In this document: in pieces, positions 52,690 to 62,003 of the stretch | How the letters are laid out: the number at the start of each line of letters is the position of its first letter | How positions within the stretch are numbered: the first letter of the stretch is position 1 | Source of the DNA: Micromonospora sp. C95 | GTDB lineage: Bacteria > Actinomycetota > Actinomycetes > Mycobacteriales > Micromonosporaceae | Reading direction: 5' to 3' | DNA: 64,000 nucleotides | Assembly (NCBI RefSeq): GCF_018070465.1 | Contig: NZ_JAGPXT010000006.1 | Location: 186,001 to 250,000 of the forward strand | Notes under the pieces: generated by a model | What the model saw: only the letters and a program-made list of their open reading frames with translations | What the model was told of the DNA's origin: nothing | The model's database searches: none | Program-made: the position numbers and the translations under genes

Positions 52690-54612
52690 GTGGCTGGGCT
52701 GCTGGATGGGGTTTATGAGATCGACTGGTCGGCGCTACAGCATGCGTACGGCTCGGCGGATGAGGTGCCGGGCTGGCTGGCGGCGATGACCGACCCGGGG
52801 ACCTGCGTTGACGCTCTTGGCGATCTCGACGTGGCGGTCTATCACCAGGGCGGTGCGGTGTACCCCGCAGGCGCCGCGGTGGTGCCGTTCCTCCTGGGCC
52901 CGACGGTTCCTCATCGAGCGGACATCCTCGATCTTGTATGCCGCTTCGCCGCGCTGGACCGAGAGATGAGGGAGCCATGGCGGTCCCAGCCTTCGGCCCA
53001 GACGTGCCGCAAGGGTCTGCTCGAAGCTTTCAACAGCCTGCTGCAACTGCTCGACGATCCGGATCCCGCCGTCCGGCGCGGCGGTGTGGAAATCCTGGTC
53101 GAGCTGGTCGAGCGTGCGGACGACCTTGCCGATGAGCTGATGCGTCGTCTTCCCAGCGAGGCGGATCCCGATGTCGCCGCCGACTACGTTCTCGCCCTGG
53201 TTACCGCGTCAGCGCAGGGCACCTTGGCGCCTGGGAAACGAGCAGCTATCGCTGTGTGGCTGTCCGACCGTACCCCACCGGCCGGCGATCCACGGCGTCT
53301 CACCTTTCTGGTCGCCGCCCGCCGTCTCGGACACGAAGCCGGGACGGCCGATCACCTTCTCGCGGCGTATCCAGGCGCCGTACCGAAGCGGACCGCTGGC
53401 TGGCTTGGCCGTGAGCTCGGCGACGACCGCGAAGCCCGGATCGCCCTGGCCCGGATCGCGATCGGCGAAGCAGCCCGCACACAGGACGACCGGCCGCTCG
53501 CCGAGGTGGGCACGGTCATGCGGAAGTGGCGTTCGGCCACCGTCGCGCTCATCCCGGAGGTCGGTGCCGCACTCGAGGGACCAACCCCCATCCGGGCAGC
53601 CGCTGTCCACCTACTCGCCGCCTCGGGAAATGCCGGTCGTACCTGGTCGGACCACGTCGCGGAGCTGATCAGCCAACCAGGCCGCACGGGAGCGCTGGCC
53701 GCATGGGCCCTGGCACGGTGGGGAGACCAGCGAGCGGTCCCGGCCGTCGAGCGGTCGCTGCGCCGTGATCCAGAAGTCTTCTGCATGGGTTCGACGCATT
53801 ACAGCGACGACTTCTACTGGCTCAACCAAGACCCGGGCATCACCGACGTCTGCCTACCGCTGACCCCGTACGCCGACGACCTCGTGCCCGCGATCCGATG
53901 GCGACTACGCAACGATCCCGGCACATCTACGGCCTACCACCTCACACAAGTGCTGACGGCCTACGGACCAGCGGCCGCGGCAGCAGTACCCGAACTGACC
54001 GCCATGCTCGACACGCAACAGCCCATACCGGCCTGCACTGCCCTCGCCGCGCTCGGCCCCGCGGCCGCAGCGGCGCGCGCCACACTGACGCAGATGTCCA
54101 CCGGCGATGGACCGGAAGCCCCCGCCGCCGCCTGGGCCCTGTTCCGGATAACCGGCGACCCCGAGCCGTTCCTGGCCCGCGACGACGTGCTCGGTGGACA
54201 ACGCATCAAAGCCTCAGCTGCCCGAATGCTAGCCGACCTCGGTCCGCTGGCCACGCGCTACTTGTCAGACATCGAACGGCAGCTCGTGGAGCGACCAAGC
54301 TACTGGCCAACCTGGGACGGTGTCGAACTGGGCTTCGCGCACTACCGCATCACCAGCGACCCGGCCCTCTGCCTGACCGTATTCGACGCGGCACTCGACC
54401 CCCTGCGGCACAGTCGGCAACTGCCGGTCAGCCGCCAGGCACTGCGCTACCTCGCCGCCCTCGGGCCGGCCGCCACCACGTTCACCCACCTACTGCACAG
54501 CGCCGCCGAGCAAGACCAACGACTGCTCGACAGCGGAGGATGGCGCGGCATCAGCGAGGACGACGAGGCGCGAGACCTGGCGAGGCAAGCACTGGCCGCA
54601 GCCACACCCTGA
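52690..54612 (+). CDS. HEAT-repeat domain protein (640 aa)
   Basis: 640 residues, helical throughout. Repeats of ~35 residues in HEAT/PBS-lyase style are visible (LLQLLDDPDPAVRRGGVEIL near 120, LAAWALARWGDQRAVPAVER near 345, and 'A..ALA.LGPAAAAARATL' blocks near 455–480). No enzymatic motif, signal or membrane helix. HEAT solenoids bind proteins; in accessory regions some act as immunity or anti-toxin proteins. GTG 52690 follows TATGCGGC with no clear SD. The largest gene of the island, alone on its strand here. Confidence 0.75.
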   Translation: MAGLLDGVYEIDWSALQHAYGSADEVPGWLAAMTDPGTCVDALGDLDVAVYHQGGAVYPAGAAVVPFLLGPTVPHRADILDLVCRFAALDREMREPWRSQPSAQTCRKGLLEAFNSLLQLLDDPDPAVRRGGVEILVELVERADDLADELMRRLPSEADPDVAADYVLALVTASAQGTLAPGKRAAIAVWLSDRTPPAGDPRRLTFLVAARRLGHEAGTADHLLAAYPGAVPKRTAGWLGRELGDDREARIALARIAIGEAARTQDDRPLAEVGTVMRKWRSATVALIPEVGAALEGPTPIRAAAVHLLAASGNAGRTWSDHVAELISQPGRTGALAAWALARWGDQRAVPAVERSLRRDPEVFCMGSTHYSDDFYWLNQDPGITDVCLPLTPYADDLVPAIRWRLRNDPGTSTAYHLTQVLTAYGPAAAAAVPELTAMLDTQQPIPACTALAALGPAAAAARATLTQMSTGDGPEAPAAAWALFRITGDPEPFLARDDVLGGQRIKASAARMLADLGPLATRYLSDIERQLVERPSYWPTWDGVELGFAHYRITSDPALCLTVFDAALDPLRHSRQLPVSRQALRYLAALGPAATTFTHLLHSAAEQDQRLLDSGGWRGISEDDEARDLARQALAAATP

Positions 54613-54906
54613 CGTCGCCGGGCCCGCCATTCCAGTTTCCACTCACCGACATGTCCAGATGCAGACACCCAGGATCTGACTACCCTCCGTGACGGGCGCT
54701 CTGCGGCAGATGTCGCAGTCGATCATGCCAAGGCAACGGCATCGCCCGCTGGCCCGAATACGGGGAGCCCTACCCACACGATCGTCAGCGTCTTGTGCCC
54801 TACTACGACCGCCGGTGAGGACTGTCGTTGCCTGCGGTGTCGACCCTGTCCGGGCGTGCCTGAAGGGTGCCGGAGGAGAGATCTGGACACATCCCGCCGG
54901 ATGCAG

Positions 54907-54955
54907 CCCTGCCACGCTCAGGCCTCGCTGGGTCCCACGCCTTAGCGTGGCAGGG
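54907..54955. other. Inverted repeat upstream of the MFS fragment
   Basis: Arms CCCTGCCACGCT (54907–54918) and AGCGTGGCAGGG (54944–54955), perfect over 12 bp, partly extended inward by AGGC/GCCT. May be the operator of the MFS gene whose stub begins at 54989, or a terminator. The rest of 54613–54988 has no gene I can support. Confidence 0.45.
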
Positions 54956-54988
54956 TGGCAACTCCGCACACGGTGCCGCCGTCGGGAG

Positions 54989-55128
54989 ATGAGCCGCCGG
55001 CTGACTTTCCTGTTCGCGTTGGCGGCGGGAGTGTCCATCGGCAACCTGTACTGGGCACAGCCGCTACTGGGTTTCATCGCAGGCGATCTGCGCGCCGCGA
55101 TTCCGACGGCCGGCTGGCTCGTCACAAG
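54989..55128 (+). pseudogene. MFS transporter gene, 5' fragment only
   Basis: ATG 54989, after GGGAG, reads MSRRLTFLFALAAGVSIGNL then YWAQPLLGFIAGDLRAAIPT and AGWLVT: the first membrane helix and loop of a DHA-type MFS exporter. Similarity ends abruptly at about 55128, 195 bp before the right att repeat, in what was helix 2. Probably cut by the event that set the island edge. Confidence 0.65.
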
Positions 55129-55282
55129 CCCCCGACGTCTCCGACGTCCTGGACGCCGCCAACCCGAACCGACCGAACCCGCCAGCCCTGCACAACAATG
55201 CGGGTCGATGACAAACTTGGCTGCCGCACCCGGTAAACGGGGGGTTTTCGGGGGGCGGTTCAAATCTCCATCGAAGAAAGTC

Positions 55283-55317
55283 AAAGCCCTGACCGCGTTT
55301 CCGCAGGTCAGGGCTTT
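55283..55317. terminator. Terminator hairpin downstream of tRNA-Pro
   Basis: Perfect 12-bp stem, AAAGCCCTGACC (55283–55294) with GGTCAGGGCTTT (55306–55317), flanked by T-rich tracts on both strands, seven bases beyond the tRNA 3' end. Confidence 0.8.
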
Positions 55318-55322
55318 TTCTT

Positions 55323-55398
<76 letters not shown>

Positions 55399-55546
55399 AT
55401 GCCACCGCCGAGCGTAGCCCGCGACAGCCGGTACAGCTTAGCGCAGCTACTCCCTCCCGCCGCACAGCCCCCACCCATGTCACCACCCCTCCAGCGTCCT
55501 AGGAGGATTGGTGGAGGGGTGGGGCTTGAGTCGCGGTGGGAACGGG

Positions 55547-56947
55547 TCAGCCGTGGGCCTTGCCGCGACCGCCGGGACCGAGCTTCTTGCGGGGGCGTAC
55601 CGAAATCTCGATCGGGCTGCCCTCGAAGCCGAACTCCTCGCGCAGCTTGCGCTCGACGAAGCGCTGGTAGCCGGCGTCCAGCGGACCGGTGGTGAAGAGT
55701 ACGAAGCGTGGCGGGGCCACCCCCGCCTGGGTGGCGAACAGGATCCGGGGTGCCCGACCACCGCGCACCGGGTGCGGGGTGGCCTGGACCAGGGCGGTGA
55801 GCCACGCGTTGAGCTGCGCGGTGGGGATCCGGGTCTCCCAGCTGTCCAGCGCCCGGTGCAGGGCGGCGGCGAGCTTGTCGACCGCCCGGCCGGTCTTCGC
55901 CGACAGGTTCAACCGGATCGCCCAGGGGATGCGGCGCAGCTCCCGTTCGATCTCCTTGTCCAGGTAGTACCGGCGGTCGGCGTCGACCAGGTCCCACTTG
56001 TTGAAGGCGATCACCAACGCCCGGCCGGACTCGGTGACCATGGACAGGATCCGCTGGTCCTGCTCGCTGATCGGCTCGCTGGAGTCGAGCAGCACCACCG
56101 CCACCTCGGCCGCCTCGATCGCCGAGGCGGTGCGCAGGCTGGCGTAGTACTCGGTGCCGCTGGCCCGGCCGACCCGCTTGCGCAGCCCGGCCGTGTCCAC
56201 CAGGTGCCAGGTGTCGCCGCCGATGGTGACCAGACTGTCCACCGGGTCGACGGTGGTGCCGGCGACCGCGTCGACCACCGCCCGTTCCTCGCCTGAGAAG
56301 CGGTTGAGCAGGCTGGACTTGCCGACGTTGGGCCGTCCCACGAGCGCCACCCGCCGCGGGCCCCGGGGGCGGTACTCGGCCACCTTCGGTGCCTCCGGCA
56401 GCGCCGCCAGGATGGCGTCGAGCAGGTCACCGGAGCCCCGGCCGTGCAGTGCCGACACCGGGTGCGGTTCGCCGAGGCCGAGGGACCACAGCGAGGTGGC
56501 CTCCAACTCGATGCTGGCGTTGTCGGCCTTGTTGGCCACCAGGATCACCGGCTTGGCGCTGCGGCGCAGCATCTTCACCGCCGCCTCGTCGACGTCGGTG
56601 GAGCCGACCGTCGCGTCGACCACGAAGACCACCACGTCGGCGGTGGTCACGGCGGTCTCGGCCTGGGCCGCGATCGCTGCGGCGCGATCCTTCGCGTCCG
56701 GTTCCCAGCCGCCGGTGTCCACCACGGTGAAGGCCCGCCCGGACCACTGCGCGTCGTAGGGCACCCGGTCGCGGGTCACCCCCGGCACGTCCTCGACGAC
56801 CGCCTGGCGGCGGCCGATGATGCGGTTCACCAGCGTGGACTTGCCCACGTTGGGGCGGCCGACCACGGCCACCACCGGCTGCGGACCGGTCTGCTCCTCG
56901 GTGTCCAGGTCCGGCTCGCGCAGCTCTACCCAGCCGTCGTCAGTCAC
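55547..56947 (-). CDS. der: Ribosome biogenesis GTPase Der (EngA)
   Basis: 466 residues with two tandem G domains: first G1 [10 protein letters not shown] at about 31–40 with DTGGW and NKAD; second G1 [10 protein letters not shown] at about 205–214 with DTAGL and NKWD; then a KH-like C-terminal domain ending in [16 protein letters not shown]. Needed for 50S subunit assembly. GTG 56947 ([12 protein letters not shown]) gives the usual actinobacterial length. Fifty bases after cmk, same operon. Confidence 0.96.
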   Translation of the reverse strand: MTDDGWVELREPDLDTEEQTGPQPVVAVVGRPNVGKSTLVNRIIGRRQAVVEDVPGVTRDRVPYDAQWSGRAFTVVDTGGWEPDAKDRAAAIAAQAETAVTTADVVVFVVDATVGSTDVDEAAVKMLRRSAKPVILVANKADNASIELEATSLWSLGLGEPHPVSALHGRGSGDLLDAILAALPEAPKVAEYRPRGPRRVALVGRPNVGKSSLLNRFSGEERAVVDAVAGTTVDPVDSLVTIGGDTWHLVDTAGLRKRVGRASGTEYYASLRTASAIEAAEVAVVLLDSSEPISEQDQRILSMVTESGRALVIAFNKWDLVDADRRYYLDKEIERELRRIPWAIRLNLSAKTGRAVDKLAAALHRALDSWETRIPTAQLNAWLTALVQATPHPVRGGRAPRILFATQAGVAPPRFVLFTTGPLDAGYQRFVERKLREEFGFEGSPIEISVRPRKKLGPGGRGKAHG

Positions 56948-56996
56948 GCCACGCCTCGCTTCGCTCGCCGGCGGGCGACACCGTCGGTACGCACCT

Positions 56997-57677
56997 TCAC
57001 GCCACTGACCGTTCGGCGAGTAGTGCCCGCAGCCGCGCCACGACCTCGTCGATGCCCAGCTCGGTGGTGTCCAGTACCACCGCGTCCGGCGCCTGGGCCA
57101 GCGGATCGGCCTTGCGGGTCGAGTCCAGCTGGTCACGTCGGGCCAGGTCGGCGGCGGTGGCCGTGACGTCGGAGGCGTCTTCGGCGCTGCGTCGCGCGGC
57201 ACGCGCCGCCGCCGACGCGGTCAGGTACACCTTCAGGTCGGCGTCGGGCGCCACCACGGACCCGATGTCCCGTCCCTCGACCACGATCCGGCCCGCCTTG
57301 GCGATCATGTCCCGCTGGCGGGCCACCAGCAGCGTCCGGACCGCCGGCACGGCGGCCACCGCCGAGACGGCGGCGGTCACCTCGGGGCCACGGATGTCGG
57401 TCTCGACGTTCACCCCGTCGACCGTCACGCCGTACCCGGCGGGGTCGGTGCCGATGCGCAGATCCACCTCGCCGGCGACCTTCGCCACCGCCTGCGCGTC
57501 GGTCAGGTCGACGCCGGAGCGCAGCACCGCCCAGGTGATCGCCCGGTACATCGCACCCGTGTCCAGGTAACGCCCACCGAGGCTCGTCGCGAGCCGTCGG
57601 GAGACGGTGGACTTACCCGAACCGGACGGCCCGTCCACAGCGACCACGCAGCGCCCGGCCGGCACGTTTTCCTCCAC
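56997..57677 (-). CDS. cmk: Cytidylate kinase
   Basis: 226 residues: P-loop [10 protein letters not shown] at 15–24, CMP-binding [10 protein letters not shown] near 37 and [20 protein letters not shown] near 133, lid arginines in RRSAEDASD. Phosphorylates CMP/dCMP. GTG 57677 with GAGGAC before it gives the normal family length; the longer frame adds an unconserved basic leader. Between rluB and der as in other Micromonosporaceae. Confidence 0.95.
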   Translation of the reverse strand: MEENVPAGRCVVAVDGPSGSGKSTVSRRLATSLGGRYLDTGAMYRAITWAVLRSGVDLTDAQAVAKVAGEVDLRIGTDPAGYGVTVDGVNVETDIRGPEVTAAVSAVAAVPAVRTLLVARQRDMIAKAGRIVVEGRDIGSVVAPDADLKVYLTASAAARAARRSAEDASDVTATAADLARRDQLDSTRKADPLAQAPDAVVLDTTELGIDEVVARLRALLAERSVA

Positions 57678-57823
57678 CGTCGTCCTCCTCAGCCCGTACC
57701 TCACGATCAGTCGGCGACGACCGCGAGCGGTTGCAACACACGTTCCATCATGCCCGGCACCGTGGCGCGCCACCGGCGGGGCCGTGAGCGAGCCTACCCT
57801 CAGCCGTACCCGCGACCGCCGCC

Positions 57824-58594
57824 TCAGTCACCCACGGCCTTGAACAGGGCGGCGACCTCCGCGTTGGTAAGCCTCCGGGTACGCCCGGCGCGCAGGTCGC
57901 CGAGCCGGATCGGCCCGATGGAGGTACGCACCAGCCGGCTCACCGGGTGGCCGACCTCCGCGAGCAGTCGCCGTACGATGTGTTTGCGGCCTTCGTGCAG
58001 GGTCAGCTCGACCTGGGCGGTACGCCCCAGACTGTCCACCACCCGGAAGGCGTCGACGGTCACCGGGCCGTCCTCCAGCTCCACCCCGGCGGCCAACCGC
58101 TTGCCGAGGTTGCGCGGGATCGGGCCGGAGACTTCGCACAGGTAGGTCTTCGGCACACCGTAGGACGGGTGCATCAACCGATGTGCCAGGTTGCCGTCGT
58201 TGGTGAGCAGCAGCAGGCCCTCGCTGTCGGCGTCGAGCCGCCCGACGTGGTAGACGCGCTGTTCGACCCGGTTGCCGAGAAAGTCGGCGAGCGCGGTACG
58301 TCCCTTCTCGTCCGCCATGGTGGAGACCACCCCGCGCGGCTTGTTCATCGCCAGGTACACCAGCCGGGTGTCGGCCGCCAGCCGCTCGCCGTCGACGTGG
58401 ATGACGGCCGTGGTCGGGTCGACCTTGTCGCCGAGCTGCGCCACCCGCCCGTCGACCGTCACCCGCCGCCGGAAGATCAGATCCTCGCAGGCCCGCCGGG
58501 AGCCGACACCGGCGGCGGCGAGCACCTTCTGGAGGCGTTCCGGGCCGGTGTAGACGGGTGCGTCGGGGCGGGGGGTGCGGTCATCGCGTGGCAT
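57824..58594 (-). CDS. rluB: 23S rRNA pseudouridine synthase RluB-type
   Basis: 256 residues. N-terminal S4 RNA-binding domain (LQKVLAAAGVGSRRACEDLI near 21–40) and RsuA/RluB catalytic domain with the active-site aspartate in HVGRLDADSEGLLLLTNDG near 116–134 and HPSYGVPKTY after it. Modifies large-subunit rRNA; exact U not assignable from sequence. ATG 58594 overlaps the scpB stop by 14 bp; TTG 58600 is an alternative. Confidence 0.93.
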   Translation of the reverse strand: MPRDDRTPRPDAPVYTGPERLQKVLAAAGVGSRRACEDLIFRRRVTVDGRVAQLGDKVDPTTAVIHVDGERLAADTRLVYLAMNKPRGVVSTMADEKGRTALADFLGNRVEQRVYHVGRLDADSEGLLLLTNDGNLAHRLMHPSYGVPKTYLCEVSGPIPRNLGKRLAAGVELEDGPVTVDAFRVVDSLGRTAQVELTLHEGRKHIVRRLLAEVGHPVSRLVRTSIGPIRLGDLRAGRTRRLTNAEVAALFKAVGD

Positions 58595-59588
58595 CGGCAA
58601 GCTCTTCTACGTCGTCGGGGAGGAACGGGGCCAGGGGCGGCAGGTCGTCGAGGCTGTTCAGGCCGAGTTTCTCCAGGAACATGGTGCTCGTCCGGTACAG
58701 GTACGCCCCGCTGTCGGACTCGGTGCCGCACTCCTCGATCAGGCCGCGGGTGACCAGGGTACGGATCACGCCGTCGCAGTTGACACCGCGGATGGCGGAG
58801 ATCCGCGACCGGGTCACCGGCTGCTTGTACGCCACCACCGCCAGGGTCTCCAGTGCGGCCTGGGTCAGTCGCACCGACTGCCCGTCGAGCACGAACCGCT
58901 CGACGTAGGTGGCGTATTCCGGTCTGGTGTACAGCCGCCATCCGCCCGCCGCCCGGCGCAGCTCGAACCCGTGCCCGGCGGCGGTGAACCCGGCGGCGAT
59001 CTCGTCGAGCATCGGGCCGATCCGCTCGGCGGGCTGCTCCAGCACCTGGGCGAGGACCAGTTCGCTCACCGGCTCGTCGACCACCAGCAGGATCGCCTCA
59101 AGCGCGCCACGCAACTCCGCGTCGTCGAGGTCCGGCGCCGGCTCCGGCACCGGCCGGACCCGCGCCCCCGACCGCCTGCGCCCCCCACCCAGATCCCCCG
59201 AAGCATCCGCCCCCGGTGCGTCTCCCCCCGGGACATCTCCCCCCGGTGCGTCTCCCCCCAGGTCACCCTCTGCCGCACGAACCCCCGCAACCTCCTCCGT
59301 CCCCCCCTCACCCGCGCCCCGCCCCTCCAGCTCGTCAACAATTTCGATCTTGGACGGGGACCGCCCCTGGAGGGGCACCTGCGCACCAAGATCTGCGGCA
59401 TCACCTACCGCGACTGACGCGGAGGCGGTGGGTGGGGCGGAATCGGTGGGTGGGGGGGAGTCGGTGGGTGGGGCGGAGTCCTTTGGTGAGGCGGGAGTGG
59501 TGGGTGGGGCGGGAGCGGGGCGCTGCCACGGCGGGATCCAGGCGGCGGCCTGGTCGGCCAGGGAGTCCGGCCGCTCTTCGTTGCTCAT
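58581..59588 (-). CDS. scpB: Condensin subunit ScpB with long low-complexity N-terminus
   Basis: 335 residues. The conserved ScpB core of two winged helices occupies about 155–320 (LRGALEAILLVVDEPVSELV, VRLTQAALETLAVVAYKQPV, RISAIRGVNCDGVIRTLVTR). The first ~150 residues are Pro/Ala/Thr/Asp-rich with imprecise repeats (TDSAPPT-like units, then GGDxPGG units). Binds ScpA/SMC in chromosome condensation. ATG 59588 overlaps scpA stop (ATGA). Confidence 0.94.
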   Translation of the reverse strand: MSNEERPDSLADQAAAWIPPWQRPAPAPPTTPASPKDSAPPTDSPPPTDSAPPTASASVAVGDAADLGAQVPLQGRSPSKIEIVDELEGRGAGEGGTEEVAGVRAAEGDLGGDAPGGDVPGGDAPGADASGDLGGGRRRSGARVRPVPEPAPDLDDAELRGALEAILLVVDEPVSELVLAQVLEQPAERIGPMLDEIAAGFTAAGHGFELRRAAGGWRLYTRPEYATYVERFVLDGQSVRLTQAALETLAVVAYKQPVTRSRISAIRGVNCDGVIRTLVTRGLIEECGTESDSGAYLYRTSTMFLEKLGLNSLDDLPPLAPFLPDDVEELADATR

Positions 59589-60778
59589 CCAGCTCGCTCC
59601 TCGGTCGTTCCCATCACCTCAGCCTCGCCGGCCCCAGCACCCCCGGCGTCAACAACACCACCGCCGACACCAGCACCAGCCTGGTTGAATCCAGCATCGG
59701 CAGCGTCAGCACCGCGCACACCAGTCTCGCCGAGATCGGCGGCACCAGCGGCACCAGCATCGGCGTCACCGGTGCTCTCGGCGTCACCGGTGCTCCCGGC
59801 GTCACCAGCGCCGCCAGCCGTTACCGGCCCGCCATCCGACAGGGGCTCGGAAGCCGACTCCAACGACGGCCCAGACGGCTCAGCTGGCGACCCGGAAGAC
59901 GGCTGCGCGGACGGCTCGGCTGGCGTGCCGGAGTACTCGTCGATGGCCAACGCCGGGCCACCATCGGCTGGTCCCGTCCAGCGGACGGTCAACTCCTCCA
60001 ACGCCTGCTCCTGGACGAAGGCCACCACACCCTGTCGGTACAACTCCAGCAGGGCGAGGAACCGGGCCACCACCTCCAGGGTCGCCTCGCAGTCGGCGCA
60101 GAGCAGCGAGAAGCTGGCGGTGCCGGCGCGACGGAGCCGTGCGGCGATGATGTCGGCGTGCTCCCGGACGCTGACCCGGACCATGTGCACGTGGGCGACG
60201 GACACCTCCGGTACCGGTTTCGGGGTCATCGCCCGTACCGCCAGCTTGAGCAGCCGTTGCGGGCCGATCCCCAGCACCAGGTCGGGCAGGGCCTCGGCGT
60301 AGCGGGCTTCGAGGGTGACGGCCCGCGGGTAGCGGCGACCGCCGACCTCCTCCAGCGCGGCGATGTGCGCCGCCGCCTCCTTGTACGCCTTGTACTGCAA
60401 CAGCCGGGCGAAGAGCAGGTCCCGCGCCTCCAGCAGAGCCAGGTCCTCCGGGTCCTCGACCTCGGCGGCGGGCAGCAGCCGAGCGGCCTTCAGGTCGAGC
60501 AGGGTCGCGGCGACCAGGAGGAACTCGCTCGCCTCGTCCAGGTCCCAGTCGTCGCCCATGGCTCGGATGTAGGCGATGAACTCGTCGGTCACCTGGTGCA
60601 GGGCGACCTCGGTGACGTCGAGCTTGTGCTTGCCGATCAGCTGCAGCAGCAGGTCGAACGGGCCGGTGAAGTTCGCCAGCCGCACGGTGAACCCGGTCGC
60701 GTCCGTCGGCGCGGGTGGGTCAGCCGCCACGGGCTGCGGTGCCGCCGGGGCGGTCGGGTCGAGGGGCGGGGCGCTCAC
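59585..60778 (-). CDS. scpA: Condensin subunit ScpA (kleisin) with low-complexity C-terminus
   Basis: 397 residues. The kleisin begins at FTVRLANFTGPFDLLLQLIG near 31 and continues through EASEFLLVAATLLDLKAARL to the C-terminal winged helix (VARFLALLELYRQGVVAFVQ, near 235–255). The last ~125 residues are Gly/Ala/Asp/Ser-rich with SxGDAxSTGDA-type repeats, beyond normal ScpA length. Bridges SMC heads with ScpB. GTG 60778 fits the family better than the open frame's earlier codon. Coupled to scpB. Confidence 0.94.
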   Translation of the reverse strand: MSAPPLDPTAPAAPQPVAADPPAPTDATGFTVRLANFTGPFDLLLQLIGKHKLDVTEVALHQVTDEFIAYIRAMGDDWDLDEASEFLLVAATLLDLKAARLLPAAEVEDPEDLALLEARDLLFARLLQYKAYKEAAAHIAALEEVGGRRYPRAVTLEARYAEALPDLVLGIGPQRLLKLAVRAMTPKPVPEVSVAHVHMVRVSVREHADIIAARLRRAGTASFSLLCADCEATLEVVARFLALLELYRQGVVAFVQEQALEELTVRWTGPADGGPALAIDEYSGTPAEPSAQPSSGSPAEPSGPSLESASEPLSDGGPVTAGGAGDAGSTGDAESTGDADAGAAGAADLGETGVRGADAADAGFNQAGAGVGGGVVDAGGAGAGEAEVMGTTEERAG

Positions 60779-60824
60779 GCCGACGACGGTAGTCCACGGT
60801 CGGGACACCTCGGTTCAGCGCCTC

Positions 60825-61748
60825 CTACCGCTCGGCCTGCGCGGCGATCACCTCACGGGCCAGCTGACGGTAGTTGCGGGCCCCCGAGGAGGCCGGGTCG
60901 AGCGTGGTGATGGGTGAGCCGGCGACGGTGGACTCGGGGAACTTCACGGTCTTGGTGATCACGGTCTGGTAGACCTTGTCGCCGAACGCCTCCACCACCC
61001 GCTGGAGCACCTGACGGCAGTGGGTGGTGCGGCTGTCGTACATGGTGGCGAGGATGCCTTCGAGTTCCAGGTCGAAGTTGAGCCGCTCGCGGACCTTGTC
61101 GATGGTGTCCAGCAGCAGCGCCACTCCGCGCAGGCTGAAGAACTCGCACTCCAGCGGGATGAGCACGCCGTGCGCGACGGTCAATGCGTTGATCGCCAGG
61201 AGACCGAGTGACGGCTGGCAGTCGATCAGGATGTAGTCGTACTCCTTGCGGATGCTCTTGAGCACCCGGGCCAGGGCCATCTCGCGGGCGACCTCGTTGA
61301 CCAGTTGGATCTCGGCGGCGGAGAGGTCGATGTTGGCCGGCAGCAGGTGCAGCCCGGCCACGTCGGTCTTGATGAGCACGTCGTCGGCGGTGACGTCGTC
61401 CTGCATGAGCAGGTTGTAGACCGACAGGTCCAGGTTGTGCGGGTTGACGCCCAGCCCGACGGAGAGGGCGCCCTGCGGGTCGAAGTCGACGAGCAGCACC
61501 TTGCGGCCGTACTCGGCCAGCGCGGCACCGAGGTTGATGGTCGTGGTGGTCTTGCCGACCCCGCCCTTCTGGTTGGCCATCGCGATGATGCGGGCCGGCC
61601 CGTGCCGGTCGGTGGGCATCGGCTCCGGGATCGGCTTGCGCATGGTGTAGGCGGCCGGGTCCGCCGGACCCAGATCCGAGCCGAGGGCGTTCTGCTGCTC
61701 GCGGAGCTCCGACGTCCAGGTCTCGGCACGGTCACCGTTGCCAGCCAT
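60825..61748 (-). CDS. parA: ParA/Soj-family chromosome-partitioning ATPase
   Basis: 307 residues with the deviant Walker A KGGVGKTTTT near 71–80, switch I LLVDFDPQGALSVGLG and Walker B YILIDCQPSLGLL. The gene sits between xerD and scpA, the usual actinobacterial site of this second ParA-like protein; it is not the oriC-proximal parAB pair, since no parB or parS site is nearby. ATG 61748 follows a GGGAGGGGG ribosome site. May link segregation to SMC–ScpAB. The 255 bp to xerD have no gene. Confidence 0.92.
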   Translation of the reverse strand: MAGNGDRAETWTSELREQQNALGSDLGPADPAAYTMRKPIPEPMPTDRHGPARIIAMANQKGGVGKTTTTINLGAALAEYGRKVLLVDFDPQGALSVGLGVNPHNLDLSVYNLLMQDDVTADDVLIKTDVAGLHLLPANIDLSAAEIQLVNEVAREMALARVLKSIRKEYDYILIDCQPSLGLLAINALTVAHGVLIPLECEFFSLRGVALLLDTIDKVRERLNFDLELEGILATMYDSRTTHCRQVLQRVVEAFGDKVYQTVITKTVKFPESTVAGSPITTLDPASSGARNYRQLAREVIAAQAER

Positions 61749-62003
61749 GTCCTCGTTGCCCCCTCCCGGCGACCGTGCGGCATCGGAGCCGCCCGACGTC
61801 CTTCGCGGCGCCGCTGCGCACCCCGGTCCACTCGCCGCGAGGGCCGCGCCATGCCGACTGTACGCCACCGGTCAGCAGGGCGTTCGGCACCCGCTCGGCG
61901 TGTCGGCCGGCAGCACCGACCACCAGCAGGTCAGGCCGCCGACGTGCGGTCCACGGCGGAATGATCGCTGGCACCGCAGCGCCGATCACGGGCCGGTCGA
62001 CGG

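Noticed and set aside
60825..62003. parAB locus with parS sites
   Set aside because: No parB gene and no TGTTTCACGTGAAACA-like site near this parA; context is scpA/xerD.
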